A stretch of 10,199 nt of DNA from an uncultured Desulfovibrionaceae bacterium (lineage in GTDB: Bacteria > Desulfobacterota > Desulfovibrionia > Desulfovibrionales > Desulfovibrionaceae), in the NCBI GenBank assembly GCA_949427775.1, contig CASQEL010000045.1, positions 1-10,199 on the forward strand. Reading direction: 5' to 3'. The translations under genes were made by a program, and so were the position numbers. How positions within the stretch are numbered: the first letter of the stretch is position 1; each line of letters opens with the position of its first letter. Of the stretch, positions 1-7,605 are shown one piece after another. The notes below the pieces were generated by a model. The model was not told the DNA's origin and searched no databases. It saw only the letters and a program-made list of their open reading frames with translations.

Positions 1-2477
1 AGCGCACCGTTACGCGAACGTTCCAGCTCCGCCAGAATTTCCCGGGCACGCTGCACAACAGGATTGGGCACGCCCGCGAGACGCGCCACTTCGATACCGT
101 AGCTGCGGTCCGATGGTCCGGGTACCAGACGGTGAAGAAACAAAATTTCTCCCCCCCATTCGCGAATGGCGATGTTCATGGTGAACAGACCGCCGATTTT
201 ACCCTCCAGCGCCGTAAGCTCGTGGTAGTGCGTGGCGAATAACGTGCGGATGGAACGGCTTCCGCGGTTGGTCAGTTCTTCTACCACGGCCCAAGCCAGT
301 GCCAGACCATCATAAGTGCTGGTCCCCCGGCCTATTTCGTCCAGGATAACCAGACTGCGGCGGGAAACCTGCCGCAGGATGCGCGCGGTTTCCATCATTT
401 CCACCATAAAGGTACTCTGACCTTGGGCCAGATTATCCGAGGCCCCCACGCGAGAAAATACGCGGTCCACCAATCCCATGTGCACTTCACGCGCCGGGAC
501 GAAGGAGCCGATTTGCGCCAAAATACAAATGATGGCTGTCTGGCGCAAAATAGTGGATTTGCCTGCCATATTCGGCCCGGTGATAAGGCAGAGTCGCCGG
601 TCGGCATCCAGGCGGAGATCGTTGGGAACAAAATTGGCGCTGCCTGTCATGGCCTCCACGACGGGATGGCGCCCTTCGCGGATACGCATTTCCTGTCCGT
701 CGCTGAATGTGGGCGCTGACCAGCTCCAGCGACGGGCCACTTCGGCCAGAGCCTGCCAGTAGTCCAAAGCGGCGATACAGTCGGCCACATAGAGGATGCG
801 TGTTCGAGATTGATTGATTTTTTCCCGCAACTCCTGAAATAGTCTGTACTCCAACGCCTGACGTCTGTCCGAAGCCGACAGGAGTTTTTCCTCCAGTTCC
901 TTGAGGCGTACAGTGGTGAAACGTTCCGCGTTGGCCAACGTCTGGCGACGAATGAAATGGTCCGGAATTTCCTCCGGCCGTCCGGCCCGGCTGACTTCGA
1001 AATAGTAGCCGAAGACACGATTGTTGCCGAGCTTGAGTTTGGGAATGCCGGTAGCGGCCTGTTCTTCTTCCAGCATCGCCTGAAGTTTTTGTTCCCCGTG
1101 CTCCACCAGATCCAACAGGGCATCCAGTTCCTGATTGTAACCGGGCCTGAACAGTCCGCCGTCGGTGATCACGTTGGGCGGAGAATCCACCAGTGAACTT
1201 TCTAATAGGGCGCTGTAGTCCTTCATGTCATCCCAGGTCCGCAATACCTTGGCGAACACCGGGGGCAGAGCAGATGCCGTGTTGTTGTCAGCGTCCTCTT
1301 GCCGGGCGGCATCCAGAACGGCATGGACACGGGGCAGAGCGGACAAACTCTGGCGCAGGGCGATGAAATCGCGCGGCGTTGCGCGGTTCAGGCTGATACG
1401 TGTGGAAAGCCGCTCCAGGTCGTACACGTCTTTCAAGGCGGCGCGTAAAGCCTGGCGCAGTGTATCGCGACTATGCAGGAATGCCACGGCAGCCTGCGTT
1501 TCCATAATGGGTCCCAGTTCCCGCCAGGGATGACGCAAATGCTCTTCCAGCAGACGTCCCCCCATGGGGGTCATGGTTTCATCCAGAATATGCCACAGCG
1601 TTCCTTTCCCCTTGCGCCCATTGAGGCGCACAAAAATTTCGAGATTGCGTTCCGTCACCTCGTCAATAATCAGGTGTCGCCCCAGATCCAGGGGCTTGAA
1701 GGGCATCAGGTGCTTGAGGTTCTGTTTTTGTGTCTGTTCCAGATAGACCAGCAATGCGCCGCAGGACTGCACCAGTTCCGGTGTGCGTGCCAATCCAAGC
1801 GCTCCGAGTTCCTGCACTCCCTGAGCGGTCAACACATGCTCCGCGCTGCGTTTGGGATCGAAGTGACTGCGGGAAGAAACGCGCACCACCTGGATGCCTT
1901 CCAGATATTTTGTATCTGCCGGCGCCGTGTCGTCAGGCACCAGCAGTTCGCGCGGAGCGAGTTTCTGCACCCACTGCCACAGTTCGGCGGCTTTACGGGA
2001 AAACAGACCGGACCATTCGCCGGTAGATACGTCTACCCAGGCGAAGCCGCCTTGACCTTTGGCCGCATTCCAATAGAGCGCGCCAAGATAGTTGTGATTT
2101 TTTGTCGAAAGGTTAGCATCTTCCACCACGGTGCCCGAGGTGAGAATACGGGTGACACCTCGTTTGACCAACCCTTTGGCTGTCTTGGGATCTTCTATCT
2201 GATCGCAGATAGCGATGCGAAATCCCTTGTCCACCAGTTGCGCGATATAGCCTTCCACAGCATGCCAGGGAACCCCGCACATGGGGATAGGATCTTCCGA
2301 GTCGCGGCTGCGGCTGGTGAGGGCTATCTGCAACTCTCGAGCGGCTGTGACCGCGTCGTCAAAAAAGAGCTCGTAAAAGTCTCCCATACGGTAGAACAGC
2401 AGCGCGTCGGGATTTTCCTCCTTGATACGGAGGTATTGCTCGAACATCGGGGTGATTTTGGGGCGGTTTTCTGTCAT
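1..2477 (-). CDS. mutS: DNA mismatch repair protein MutS (3' end beyond the window)
   Basis: MutS binds mispairs and small loops in DNA as a clamp and, with MutL, starts mismatch repair in the cytoplasm. I translated the visible 825 codons continuously without a stop or frameshift. The N-terminal mismatch-reading motif is present as GDFYELF, with the stacking Phe at about residue 34 and the Glu at 36. The C-terminal ATPase is intact: Walker A GPNMAGKST at 634-642, the SDNLAQGQSTF signature from 680, Walker B LDEIGRGTS with D713/E714, and the FATHYHEL histidine at 750. Translation leaves the window in the C-terminal helical region (SYGIEVARLAGVP then REILAELERS), so only the last few tens of residues are probably missing. 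I chose the ATG at 2477 because MTENRPKITPMFEQYL fits the family N-terminus. The Shine-Dalgarno there is weak (GGA about 5 bases away), and an in-frame GTG at 2486 is possible. It is separated from the upstream LapA-domain gene by 109 bases that contain a terminator. Confidence 0.97.
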   Translation of the reverse strand, partial: MTENRPKITPMFEQYLRIKEENPDALLFYRMGDFYELFFDDAVTAARELQIALTSRSRDSEDPIPMCGVPWHAVEGYIAQLVDKGFRIAICDQIEDPKTAKGLVKRGVTRILTSGTVVEDANLSTKNHNYLGALYWNAAKGQGGFAWVDVSTGEWSGLFSRKAAELWQWVQKLAPRELLVPDDTAPADTKYLEGIQVVRVSSRSHFDPKRSAEHVLTAQGVQELGALGLARTPELVQSCGALLVYLEQTQKQNLKHLMPFKPLDLGRHLIIDEVTERNLEIFVRLNGRKGKGTLWHILDETMTPMGGRLLEEHLRHPWRELGPIMETQAAVAFLHSRDTLRQALRAALKDVYDLERLSTRISLNRATPRDFIALRQSLSALPRVHAVLDAARQEDADNNTASALPPVFAKVLRTWDDMKDYSALLESSLVDSPPNVITDGGLFRPGYNQELDALLDLVEHGEQKLQAMLEEEQAATGIPKLKLGNNRVFGYYFEVSRAGRPEEIPDHFIRRQTLANAERFTTVRLKELEEKLLSASDRRQALEYRLFQELREKINQSRTRILYVADCIAALDYWQALAEVARRWSWSAPTFSDGQEMRIREGRHPVVEAMTGSANFVPNDLRLDADRRLCLITGPNMAGKSTILRQTAIICILAQIGSFVPAREVHMGLVDRVFSRVGASDNLAQGQSTFMVEMMETARILRQVSRRSLVILDEIGRGTSTYDGLALAWAVVEELTNRGSRSIRTLFATHYHELTALEGKIGGLFTMNIAIREWGGEILFLHRLVPGPSDRSYGIEVARLAGVPNPVVQRAREILAELERSRNGA

Positions 2478-2531
2478 GGCGTCCACAGGCTTGGGAAAAC
2501 AGGTGCGTCAGCACGAGACCAATCATTGATG

Positions 2532-2558
2532 AAAAACGGCGCACCAAAGGCGCGCCGT
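2532..2558 (-). terminator. Rho-independent terminator after the HIT-LapA operon
   Basis: On the minus strand a 10-base-pair stem (ACGGCGCGCC pairing with GGTGCGCCGT, one G-U wobble, three-base loop TTT) is followed directly by a run of five T. It lies 28 bases after the stop codon of the LapA-domain gene and 54 bases before the mutS start. This is a textbook intrinsic terminator. It implies that mutS needs its own promoter, or depends on partial read-through. Confidence 0.85.
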
Positions 2559-2586
2559 ATAAATACGCTTTCAAAAACGTATAAAA

Positions 2587-3054
2587 TTACGCATGCTTGT
2601 CCGGATCAGGAGCTGCAACATCTTCCACATTCGTCACAGACGCCGTGGCAGAAGTTGTTGCGGCCATAGCCTTGGGGGCAGTCTTCTCAGCGGATGGGGC
2701 TTCCTTGGACGAACGGGAAAAAAGCTTGAACCCGCGCGCGGCGGAAGGTTCCAAGGCATTCTTCAGCTGCTCAGCTTCCTTTTCCAGGGCACGGACACGC
2801 CATGTGGCCTTCATGAGGCGCGCGGAAAGATGCATCTTGTCCCAGGCGAGCATGAGAATGGCCAACAGCGCCCCGACGAGAAACGCCGCCAGCACCAGAA
2901 AGTAGAGCGGCAAGGGAATGGATGCCATGGGCGGTGTAAAGAAAAGGTGCAGTTTAAGCACCATTTCCTTGGACAACACTTCCTGATTCTGGAAGAAGAA
3001 TACCATGCACAGGAAGAATACGAGAACGAGCAATAAAACCTTGATATAGCGCAT
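2587..3054 (-). CDS. LapA-domain (DUF1049) inner-membrane protein
   Basis: This 155-residue protein resembles the LapA family. In enterobacteria LapA works with LapB in controlling lipopolysaccharide assembly at the inner membrane, but the role here is inferred from the fold only. The sequence shows a first membrane helix at about residues 5-21, the family-typical FQNQEV just after it, a second helix at about 47-70, then a charged, probably coiled-coil stretch (about 72-103). An Ala/Thr/Lys-rich, probably disordered cytoplasmic tail follows (about 104-155) and is longer than in minimal LapA proteins. The start is well supported: a strong Shine-Dalgarno GAGGAGG sits 5 bases before the ATG. The gene begins 24 bases after the HIT gene stop, so the two are very likely one transcript, ended by the terminator downstream. 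No LapB-like tetratricopeptide protein is seen in the window. Confidence 0.85.
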   Translation of the reverse strand: MRYIKVLLLVLVFFLCMVFFFQNQEVLSKEMVLKLHLFFTPPMASIPLPLYFLVLAAFLVGALLAILMLAWDKMHLSARLMKATWRVRALEKEAEQLKNALEPSAARGFKLFSRSSKEAPSAEKTAPKAMAATTSATASVTNVEDVAAPDPDKHA

Positions 3055-3078
3055 GCGGTCCTCCTCAAAGGTTGTTTT

Positions 3079-3570
3079 TTATACGTCGCCCAAGGTATCG
3101 AAATACGGCTTCAGGGCATTATACGTGGAGATAAGATGTTCCGGCATCACACGTACTTCGTCCAGCACGGCCATGAAGGAGGAATCGCCGTTCCAGCGAG
3201 GCACAAGATGGAAGTGCATGTGCTCTCTGATGCCCGCGCCTGCGGCCTCGCCCAGGTTCAATCCCACATTGATGCCCTGGCAGTGGAAACGATCTTTAAG
3301 AATAACGGTACATTTTTGCAACAAGTCCATGAGTTCACGGCTCTCTTCCGAGGAGAGGGCGGAGAGTTCCATCACATGGCGGTAGGGCGTCACCAGGAGA
3401 TGACCGTTGCTGTAAGGAAATTTGTTCATCAACACGAAAACATGCCTGCCTCGGTAGAGAATGAGTCGTTCGGCATCCTCTCCCCTATGTTCGGGAATAC
3501 AGAAGACACAGGCATCGGGTTTGGGACCCAAAATATATTCGATGCGCCATGGCGCCCAAAGTTGTTTCAT
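3079..3570 (-). CDS. HIT-family (histidine triad) nucleotide hydrolase/transferase
   Basis: HIT proteins are soluble enzymes that act on nucleotides carrying a phosphate-linked leaving group, such as AMP-lysine, AMP-amidates or Ap4A. The substrate of this one cannot be read from sequence. The 163-residue product has the full histidine triad HMHFH (H117, H119, H121, followed by LVPRW), in which the middle His is the nucleophile in the family. It also has the preceding NVGLNLGEAAGAGI nucleotide loop (about 101-114). The N-terminus KQLWAPWRIEYI followed by CVFC (C21, C24) is typical of the bacterial branch annotated as HIT or Ap4A phosphorylase-like proteins; the CxxC may bind zinc. The likely Shine-Dalgarno AGGAG at 3584-3588 is 13 bases from the ATG, rather far. 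The gene opens a probable two-gene operon with the LapA-domain gene and follows a 320-base intergenic region with promoter-like sequence. Confidence 0.93.
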   Translation of the reverse strand: MKQLWAPWRIEYILGPKPDACVFCIPEHRGEDAERLILYRGRHVFVLMNKFPYSNGHLLVTPYRHVMELSALSSEESRELMDLLQKCTVILKDRFHCQGINVGLNLGEAAGAGIREHMHFHLVPRWNGDSSFMAVLDEVRVMPEHLISTYNALKPYFDTLGDV

Positions 3571-3711
3571 ATCTTTGGTTATACTCCTTTAGCGGCACTT
3601 TACCATCAGTATGGCGGAGGTTATCCTACACGTGTCGTGTTTCATGGGCAAGTCTTTCCGCAGATGCTGTCGTGATCGCTCAAGATACCTTGTGTTTTTC
3701 AAAAATATTTT

Positions 3712-3730
3712 TATAATTTAGTATATTATA
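3712..3730. repeat. AT-only inverted repeat over the -10 region
   Basis: Half sites TATAAT and ATTATA are separated by seven bases (19-base dyad) and overlap the candidate -10 hexamers. AT-only dyads arise easily by chance in such a block. It faintly resembles AT-rich boxes of the Fur/PerR family but does not match a consensus I can vouch for. Confidence 0.25.
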
Positions 3731-3746
3731 CATAAAATTCAGACAA
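3720..3746 (-). promoter_or_regulatory. Candidate promoter of the HIT-LapA operon
   Basis: On the minus strand a TTGTCT hexamer (3746-3741) precedes TATACT (3725-3720) with a 15-base spacer. A perfect TATAAT is also present at 3730-3725, but with a poor match at the usual -35 distance (CAGAAA). Either could be the -10 element. The block is the most AT-rich part of the window and lies about 150 bases upstream of the HIT start codon. Sigma-70-type recognition is inferred from the hexamers only. Confidence 0.4.
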
Positions 3747-3756
3747 TTTTCTGAAT
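3737..3756. repeat. Perfect 7-base inverted repeat, possible operator
   Basis: Half sites ATTCAGA and TCTGAAT are separated by six bases, giving a 20-base dyad with perfect arms. It covers the candidate -35 element and lies just upstream of the TATAAT. This size and spacing suit a dimeric helix-turn-helix repressor or activator, but I do not recognise the motif as that of a known regulator. Confidence 0.45.
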
Positions 3757-3796
3757 GCGGCGCAGTTTCGATAGCACAAAACTGTCGTATTCAAGT

Positions 3797-3838
3797 GAAA
3801 AAAAGCACTATGGAAGATAGTTTCTCCAGATGGCACTT
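3797..3838 (-). terminator. Probable intrinsic terminator of the rel-xerD-cca unit
   Basis: On the minus strand an imperfect hairpin is followed by a T run. Its arms are AAGTGCCATCTGGAGA and TCTTCCATAGTGCTT, with five-base loop AACTA, several G-U pairs, two mismatches and one bulge. Seven consecutive T occur, the first two of them paired in the stem. It lies about 50-90 bases after the stop codon of the tRNA nucleotidyltransferase gene. The stem is weaker than the one before mutS, so this is a probable rather than certain terminator. Confidence 0.5.
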
Positions 3839-3890
3839 CTCTATAAAGGACAGGCGGGATGGGCATCGTTTTTGCGCATGGCCGTCATCT

Positions 3891-6626
3891 TCAACGCGCG
3901 CGGCCAAGAGCCCGGCGCGCTTCTGTTTGCTCCCCCACGCAACGTCTCTCAATGTCGGCGGCGCTCTTCTCCGTCATATCGGCGGACTGGTTGGCCAACA
4001 GCAGGGCCAACATACGCTGGCTTTCCCGGTTGGGCGCTTCACCGTCCAACTTGGCGGCCAAGACCTGTCGCATGATGCGACCGAACAATGGTCCCGGCGA
4101 CAGCCCCATGGACAGAAGATCGTCTCCGGTGATGTCCACCTTTTCCCGCCGCCATTGCGTGATGTGGCGGGACAGGCTTTTGCGGACTTTATCCGAGGCC
4201 GTGCGGCCCATCATGTACAGCAAACCGTCCAGAGGCACATTGAGCAGCAAGGTGTAAAGCTCACTGATTTTTCCCGAAGATGTCTGCCAGGCTTCGACCT
4301 TGGGCAGAATACTGCGGACGCGTTCTCGAAGTTGGAGAATTTCGCTCTTCTGAAGTTGGGGGATACCCAGACGCTCGAACACGGCGGCGGTTTCCTGATA
4401 TGTGGTGTTGCGGCACAGTCCAAGCAGGTAGATGAGCCAGGCCTGAGGATGATCGTCGAAGTAGAGCAGACGATACCAGTCAAGCATCTCTTTGAGTTTT
4501 CTAAGTAATTCTGTTTTGATGGGGTTCAGCTCCAGCAGGGGATGGATGGCGCGCAGCAGATCCAGATCGTCCAGCCGCAGCAGGCAGGCTACGGGATCGG
4601 CTTCCTCGAAGATCAGTTGGAGTTCATGGAACAGGCGCGTGCCGGACAGTTTGTCCATCAGGCCAAGATTGATGGCATTCTTGATCAGTTTTTCCGCTGT
4701 GGCTCCTACACGGAACTGATAGCGTTGTTCAAAACGCACGGCACGCAGACAGCGGGTAGGATCTTCCACAAAACTGAGCGTATGCAACACCCGGATAATT
4801 TTGTCCTTGATGTCCCGCTGCCCGCCGAAAAAGTCCACCAGACGGCCGAAGGCCCCTTTTTCCAGTCGAATGGCCAAAGCATTGATGGTGAAATCGCGTC
4901 GAAAGAGATCCATCTTGATGGACGAAAGCTCCACTGTGGGCAGCGCCGCAGGGTATTCGTAGTATTCCAGACGGGCCGTGGCGACATCAACACGCCGTTC
5001 CCGGCCCGGCGTTTCCTCGAAGATGACCACTGACGTCAGAAATTCCTTGTGCTCGCGCATCCGCCCCCCCAACAGTTCCGCCAGGGCCCGGGCGTAGGCG
5101 ATGCCGTTGCCCTCCACCACCAGATCGATATCCTGATTAGGGCAGTCCAGCAGCAGATCGCGCACAAAGCCGCCCACAGCGTAGACAGGCATGTGCAGAC
5201 TGTCCCCCAAGGCTCCGGCCTTTTCCAGCAGAGACAGACAGCTTTTGGGCAGTCGATCCCGCAACAGCTTGGCGACGTTGCGTTCCTTGCGGGATTCTTT
5301 CACCGGTACAGGTACGCGCCCGGGCTCGTCAGTGAAGATATTGATCAGGTCTGTACGGGTGATCACGCCGATGACCTCTTCACCCTCCACCACGGGAACC
5401 AAACGCTGACGCGCGCCGACGATGATTTCCATAATCCGCTGGAAGCTGTCGCCCGGAACCACGGTTTGGACGTGACGCTGCATATACACGTCCAGCGGAA
5501 GCTCCTTGAGTCCGTGTCCGGCGGCGCGCACGGCGGTCTGGTAGTCCAGCAGCCCCACGCAGCGGCGCGTGCCCGCGGCAAATATCGGAACGGCCTTGAG
5601 TCCGAAACGACTCATCAATTCCTCGGCGTCATGAACAGTGCGCTGTTCCTCGATGCCCACAGCCGGAGAGGACATGTAATCACGCGCGTATTTATCGGGA
5701 TTGGCCTGGGCATAGAGCTGCTGAAAAATTTCGTCACGTACCTGACTTATGGTCTTGTCGCGCACGGAAGCCGAGGCCGCATAAGCATGTCCTCCGCCGC
5801 CCAGCGCGGTGCAGACCTGCCCGACATTGATCTCTTCCTTGCGGCTGCGAGCCACCACATGTACCCGATCGGCCATGCGCCCCAGAGCAAAGAGCACGTC
5901 GAACCGCTCCATCTCCATCAACTTGTGAGCCAGATAGGCAAAATCCCCCAGATAGGTTTCCATGGAAACATCGGCCATGACCACGGGCACATTGTTGATG
6001 CGATACGTGGAGGCCGATTCCAGCAGGCTGTTGAGGGCTTGAACATGCGCGCTGGTCAACTCGTGGGCCGCGAAATCGGCGATCATGTTCACGTCCATGC
6101 CCTGTTCACGCAACCAGGCCGCGGCGCGAAAATCTTCCGGCGTGGTGGAAGAAAAGGTAAAAGAACCCGTGTCGCCGTAAATGCCCAATCCCAGCACTGT
6201 AGCATCCTGGCAGGAAACATGTATGCCTCGATCGCGTATCTCGCGGAGCAGCAGGGTAGTGGTGGCGCCTACCGGTTCCACCCGTGACGCTGTGGCCGGA
6301 ATATCATCGGGCGAATCGGGATGGTGATCCCACAAATGGACGTTCACGTCGGGATTGCGCAACACCTCATGTACGTGGGGCACACGCGAGCGTTGACGGG
6401 TATCCACCACCACCAGCAATTCGATCTCCTTGGGGTTGATGTCGCGCATTTCCCTGAAATTGTACATCACAGAAACCGTATCTGTGAAAAAGGCGTGCAG
6501 GCTGCGTTCCTGCGTGCCGGGAAACACCAGCAGGCTGCCGGGATAAAGGTATTGCGCGGCGACGACGGCCGCCAGAGCATCGAAATCGGCGTTGGCATGA
6601 CAAGTGATGAGCGTCGTGGGATGCAT
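3891..6626 (-). CDS. cca: DHH phosphoesterase-CBS-tRNA nucleotidyltransferase fusion (CCA-adding or poly(A) polymerase family)
   Basis: This 911-residue protein joins three modules. Residues 1-300 are a DHH/DHHA1 phosphoesterase with all metal motifs: HANADFDALAA (H10, D14, D16), VVVDTR (D75), DHHPD (D100-H102), YGDTG (D152) and GGGGH (276-280). Residues about 313-435 are a pair of CBS domains, which usually bind adenine nucleotides. Residues about 450-880 are a class II nucleotidyltransferase that adds CCA, or part of it, to tRNA 3' ends. It shows GGFVRD (485-490), catalytic DID (D499, D501), RRDFTINALA (576-585) and EDPTRCLRAVRF (621-632). The same architecture is known in some thermophiles and deltaproteobacteria. 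The DHH part could act as a nanoRNase/pAp-phosphatase-like enzyme, but this is unproven. I chose the ATG at 6626 because MHPTTLITCHANADFD is the natural DHH start; a longer frame would overlap xerD. The Shine-Dalgarno is weak (GGAT). The gene starts 16 bases after xerD. Sequence alone does not say whether it adds CCA, CC or A. Confidence 0.92.
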   Translation of the reverse strand: MHPTTLITCHANADFDALAAVVAAQYLYPGSLLVFPGTQERSLHAFFTDTVSVMYNFREMRDINPKEIELLVVVDTRQRSRVPHVHEVLRNPDVNVHLWDHHPDSPDDIPATASRVEPVGATTTLLLREIRDRGIHVSCQDATVLGLGIYGDTGSFTFSSTTPEDFRAAAWLREQGMDVNMIADFAAHELTSAHVQALNSLLESASTYRINNVPVVMADVSMETYLGDFAYLAHKLMEMERFDVLFALGRMADRVHVVARSRKEEINVGQVCTALGGGGHAYAASASVRDKTISQVRDEIFQQLYAQANPDKYARDYMSSPAVGIEEQRTVHDAEELMSRFGLKAVPIFAAGTRRCVGLLDYQTAVRAAGHGLKELPLDVYMQRHVQTVVPGDSFQRIMEIIVGARQRLVPVVEGEEVIGVITRTDLINIFTDEPGRVPVPVKESRKERNVAKLLRDRLPKSCLSLLEKAGALGDSLHMPVYAVGGFVRDLLLDCPNQDIDLVVEGNGIAYARALAELLGGRMREHKEFLTSVVIFEETPGRERRVDVATARLEYYEYPAALPTVELSSIKMDLFRRDFTINALAIRLEKGAFGRLVDFFGGQRDIKDKIIRVLHTLSFVEDPTRCLRAVRFEQRYQFRVGATAEKLIKNAINLGLMDKLSGTRLFHELQLIFEEADPVACLLRLDDLDLLRAIHPLLELNPIKTELLRKLKEMLDWYRLLYFDDHPQAWLIYLLGLCRNTTYQETAAVFERLGIPQLQKSEILQLRERVRSILPKVEAWQTSSGKISELYTLLLNVPLDGLLYMMGRTASDKVRKSLSRHITQWRREKVDITGDDLLSMGLSPGPLFGRIMRQVLAAKLDGEAPNRESQRMLALLLANQSADMTEKSAADIERRCVGEQTEARRALGRAR

Positions 6627-6642
6627 GGCGTATCCAAAAAGG

Positions 6643-7557
6643 TTAGCGGCTGCGGGGGTGGTAGGTATGGTGAATGTTTTTGAGGCGTTCGGACTGTACA
6701 TGGGTGTAAATTTCCGTGGCGCTGATGTCCGCGTGCCCCAGCAGCATCTGCACGGAACGCAGATCCGCGCCGCCTTCCAGCAAGTGCGTGGCGAAGGAGT
6801 GGCGGAACGTGTGCGGCGAAATCGGACGGCGTATCCCGGCCAGGAGCACATATTTTTTGACCATCTTCCATATGTACTGTCGGGTCAGGCCCCGCCCGGA
6901 GCGATTCAGAAACAAAAAATTCTCACAGGGCCGAAAGGCGGGGCGCCAGTGCCGCGCATAGTCCTCCAGCAAGGTCAGGGCCAAGGCATGCAACGGTACC
7001 AGCCGCTCTTTGGAACCTTTGCCGAAAACCCGGACCAGCCCCCTTTGGGCATCAATGTCCAACGGCCGCAGGGCGCATAACTCGGACACCCGCAATCCGG
7101 CCGCGTAAAGCAGCTCCAGGATGCAACGATCCCGTTGTCCCTGGCGATCCCGGAGATCAGGCAGTTCCAGAACGGCGCGCACCTCTTCCTGTGAAAGAAC
7201 CTCGGGCAACAGAGACGGCAGTTTGGGATTATCCAGCAGAGCCGCCGGATTGGTCGTCAGCAGGCCGGTTTCCAGACCGTACGAGAAAAAACCGCGCAGA
7301 GAGGACAGGTGGCGGGAAAGTGTGCGCCCTGCATGGCCCAGGCTACGCAACCATGCAAGATAAAAGAACAGATTTTGCTCGTCCAGTTCCCGCATGGGAG
7401 CATCGGGGCCGAAATTTTCCTCCAGATACTGAAAAAAGCGCCCGACATCCTGTCCATAGGCGAGCACAGTGTTGGGCGACAGCCCACGTTCGGCCAACAG
7501 ATGATCCAACCACTGTCGGGCGAAGTCGCGCAGAGATTTGGAAGAACATGTTTCCAT
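6643..7557 (-). CDS. xerD: XerD-type site-specific tyrosine recombinase
   Basis: Tyrosine recombinases of the Xer group act at dif near the chromosome terminus to resolve chromosome dimers, normally as a XerC/XerD pair controlled by FtsK. The 304-residue product has the usual length. It has an N-terminal SAM-like DNA-binding domain (about 8-95) and a complete catalytic set: R156 in AAGLRVSEL, K180 in GKGSKERLVP, H249 and R252 in SPHTFRHSFATHLL, H275 in LLGHADIS and nucleophile Y284 in EIYTHV. The C-terminal pattern GADLRSVQMLLGH...YTHVQSERLKNIH...HPR resembles XerD more than XerC. The partner is not in this window, and a single-recombinase Xer system is also possible. The ATG at 7557 gives a typical N-terminus, though its Shine-Dalgarno is poor. 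It follows rel by 48 bases and precedes cca by 16. There is no att-like repeat, integrase cargo or tRNA, so I read it as housekeeping rather than a phage or island integrase. Confidence 0.9.
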   Translation of the reverse strand: METCSSKSLRDFARQWLDHLLAERGLSPNTVLAYGQDVGRFFQYLEENFGPDAPMRELDEQNLFFYLAWLRSLGHAGRTLSRHLSSLRGFFSYGLETGLLTTNPAALLDNPKLPSLLPEVLSQEEVRAVLELPDLRDRQGQRDRCILELLYAAGLRVSELCALRPLDIDAQRGLVRVFGKGSKERLVPLHALALTLLEDYARHWRPAFRPCENFLFLNRSGRGLTRQYIWKMVKKYVLLAGIRRPISPHTFRHSFATHLLEGGADLRSVQMLLGHADISATEIYTHVQSERLKNIHHTYHPRSR

Positions 7558-7605
7558 GCGGTTGCCGTCGTTGTTTCCCGGAATGTCCTGCTGCCCCTGT
7601 GGTAT

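Larger units (their letters stand above)
3571..3890. other. 320-base intergenic regulatory region between the tRNA nucleotidyltransferase and HIT genes
   Basis: This is the only long non-coding stretch in the window. Read on the minus strand, it holds in order an imperfect hairpin with a T run (likely terminator), two inverted repeats around promoter-like hexamers in a markedly AT-rich block (about 3700-3756), a possible 18-codon frame (3645-3589), and the Shine-Dalgarno of the HIT gene. I see no tRNA-like fold and no recognised riboswitch core. No open frame of normal gene length on either strand resembles a protein. Confidence 0.7.

Noticed and set aside
1473..2669. Plus-strand frame of 398 codons opposite mutS and the end of the LapA-domain gene
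   Set aside because: MutS reads cleanly through this region on the minus strand, and the plus-strand product shows no domain.
3843..3890. 15-codon minus-strand frame just after the tRNA nucleotidyltransferase stop
   Set aside because: It has no ribosome site, lies before the probable terminator, and is short enough to be chance.
5049..6287. Long open plus-strand frame (412 codons) opposite the tRNA nucleotidyltransferase fusion gene
   Set aside because: It lies entirely inside a gene with intact family motifs on the other strand. Its translation is His/Gln/Arg-rich with no recognisable domain, as expected from an antisense shadow of codon-biased sequence.
6627..6851. N-terminal extension of the tRNA nucleotidyltransferase fusion to an upstream ATG at 6851
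   Set aside because: The extra 75 residues overlap the catalytic C-terminus of xerD in another frame and read as a Cys/Arg-rich shadow. The DHH domain starts naturally at 6626.
6643..7557. Tyrosine recombinase as the integrase of a mobile island
   Set aside because: The closest resemblance is to XerD, its neighbours are housekeeping genes, and no flanking tRNA, direct repeats or cargo are visible.
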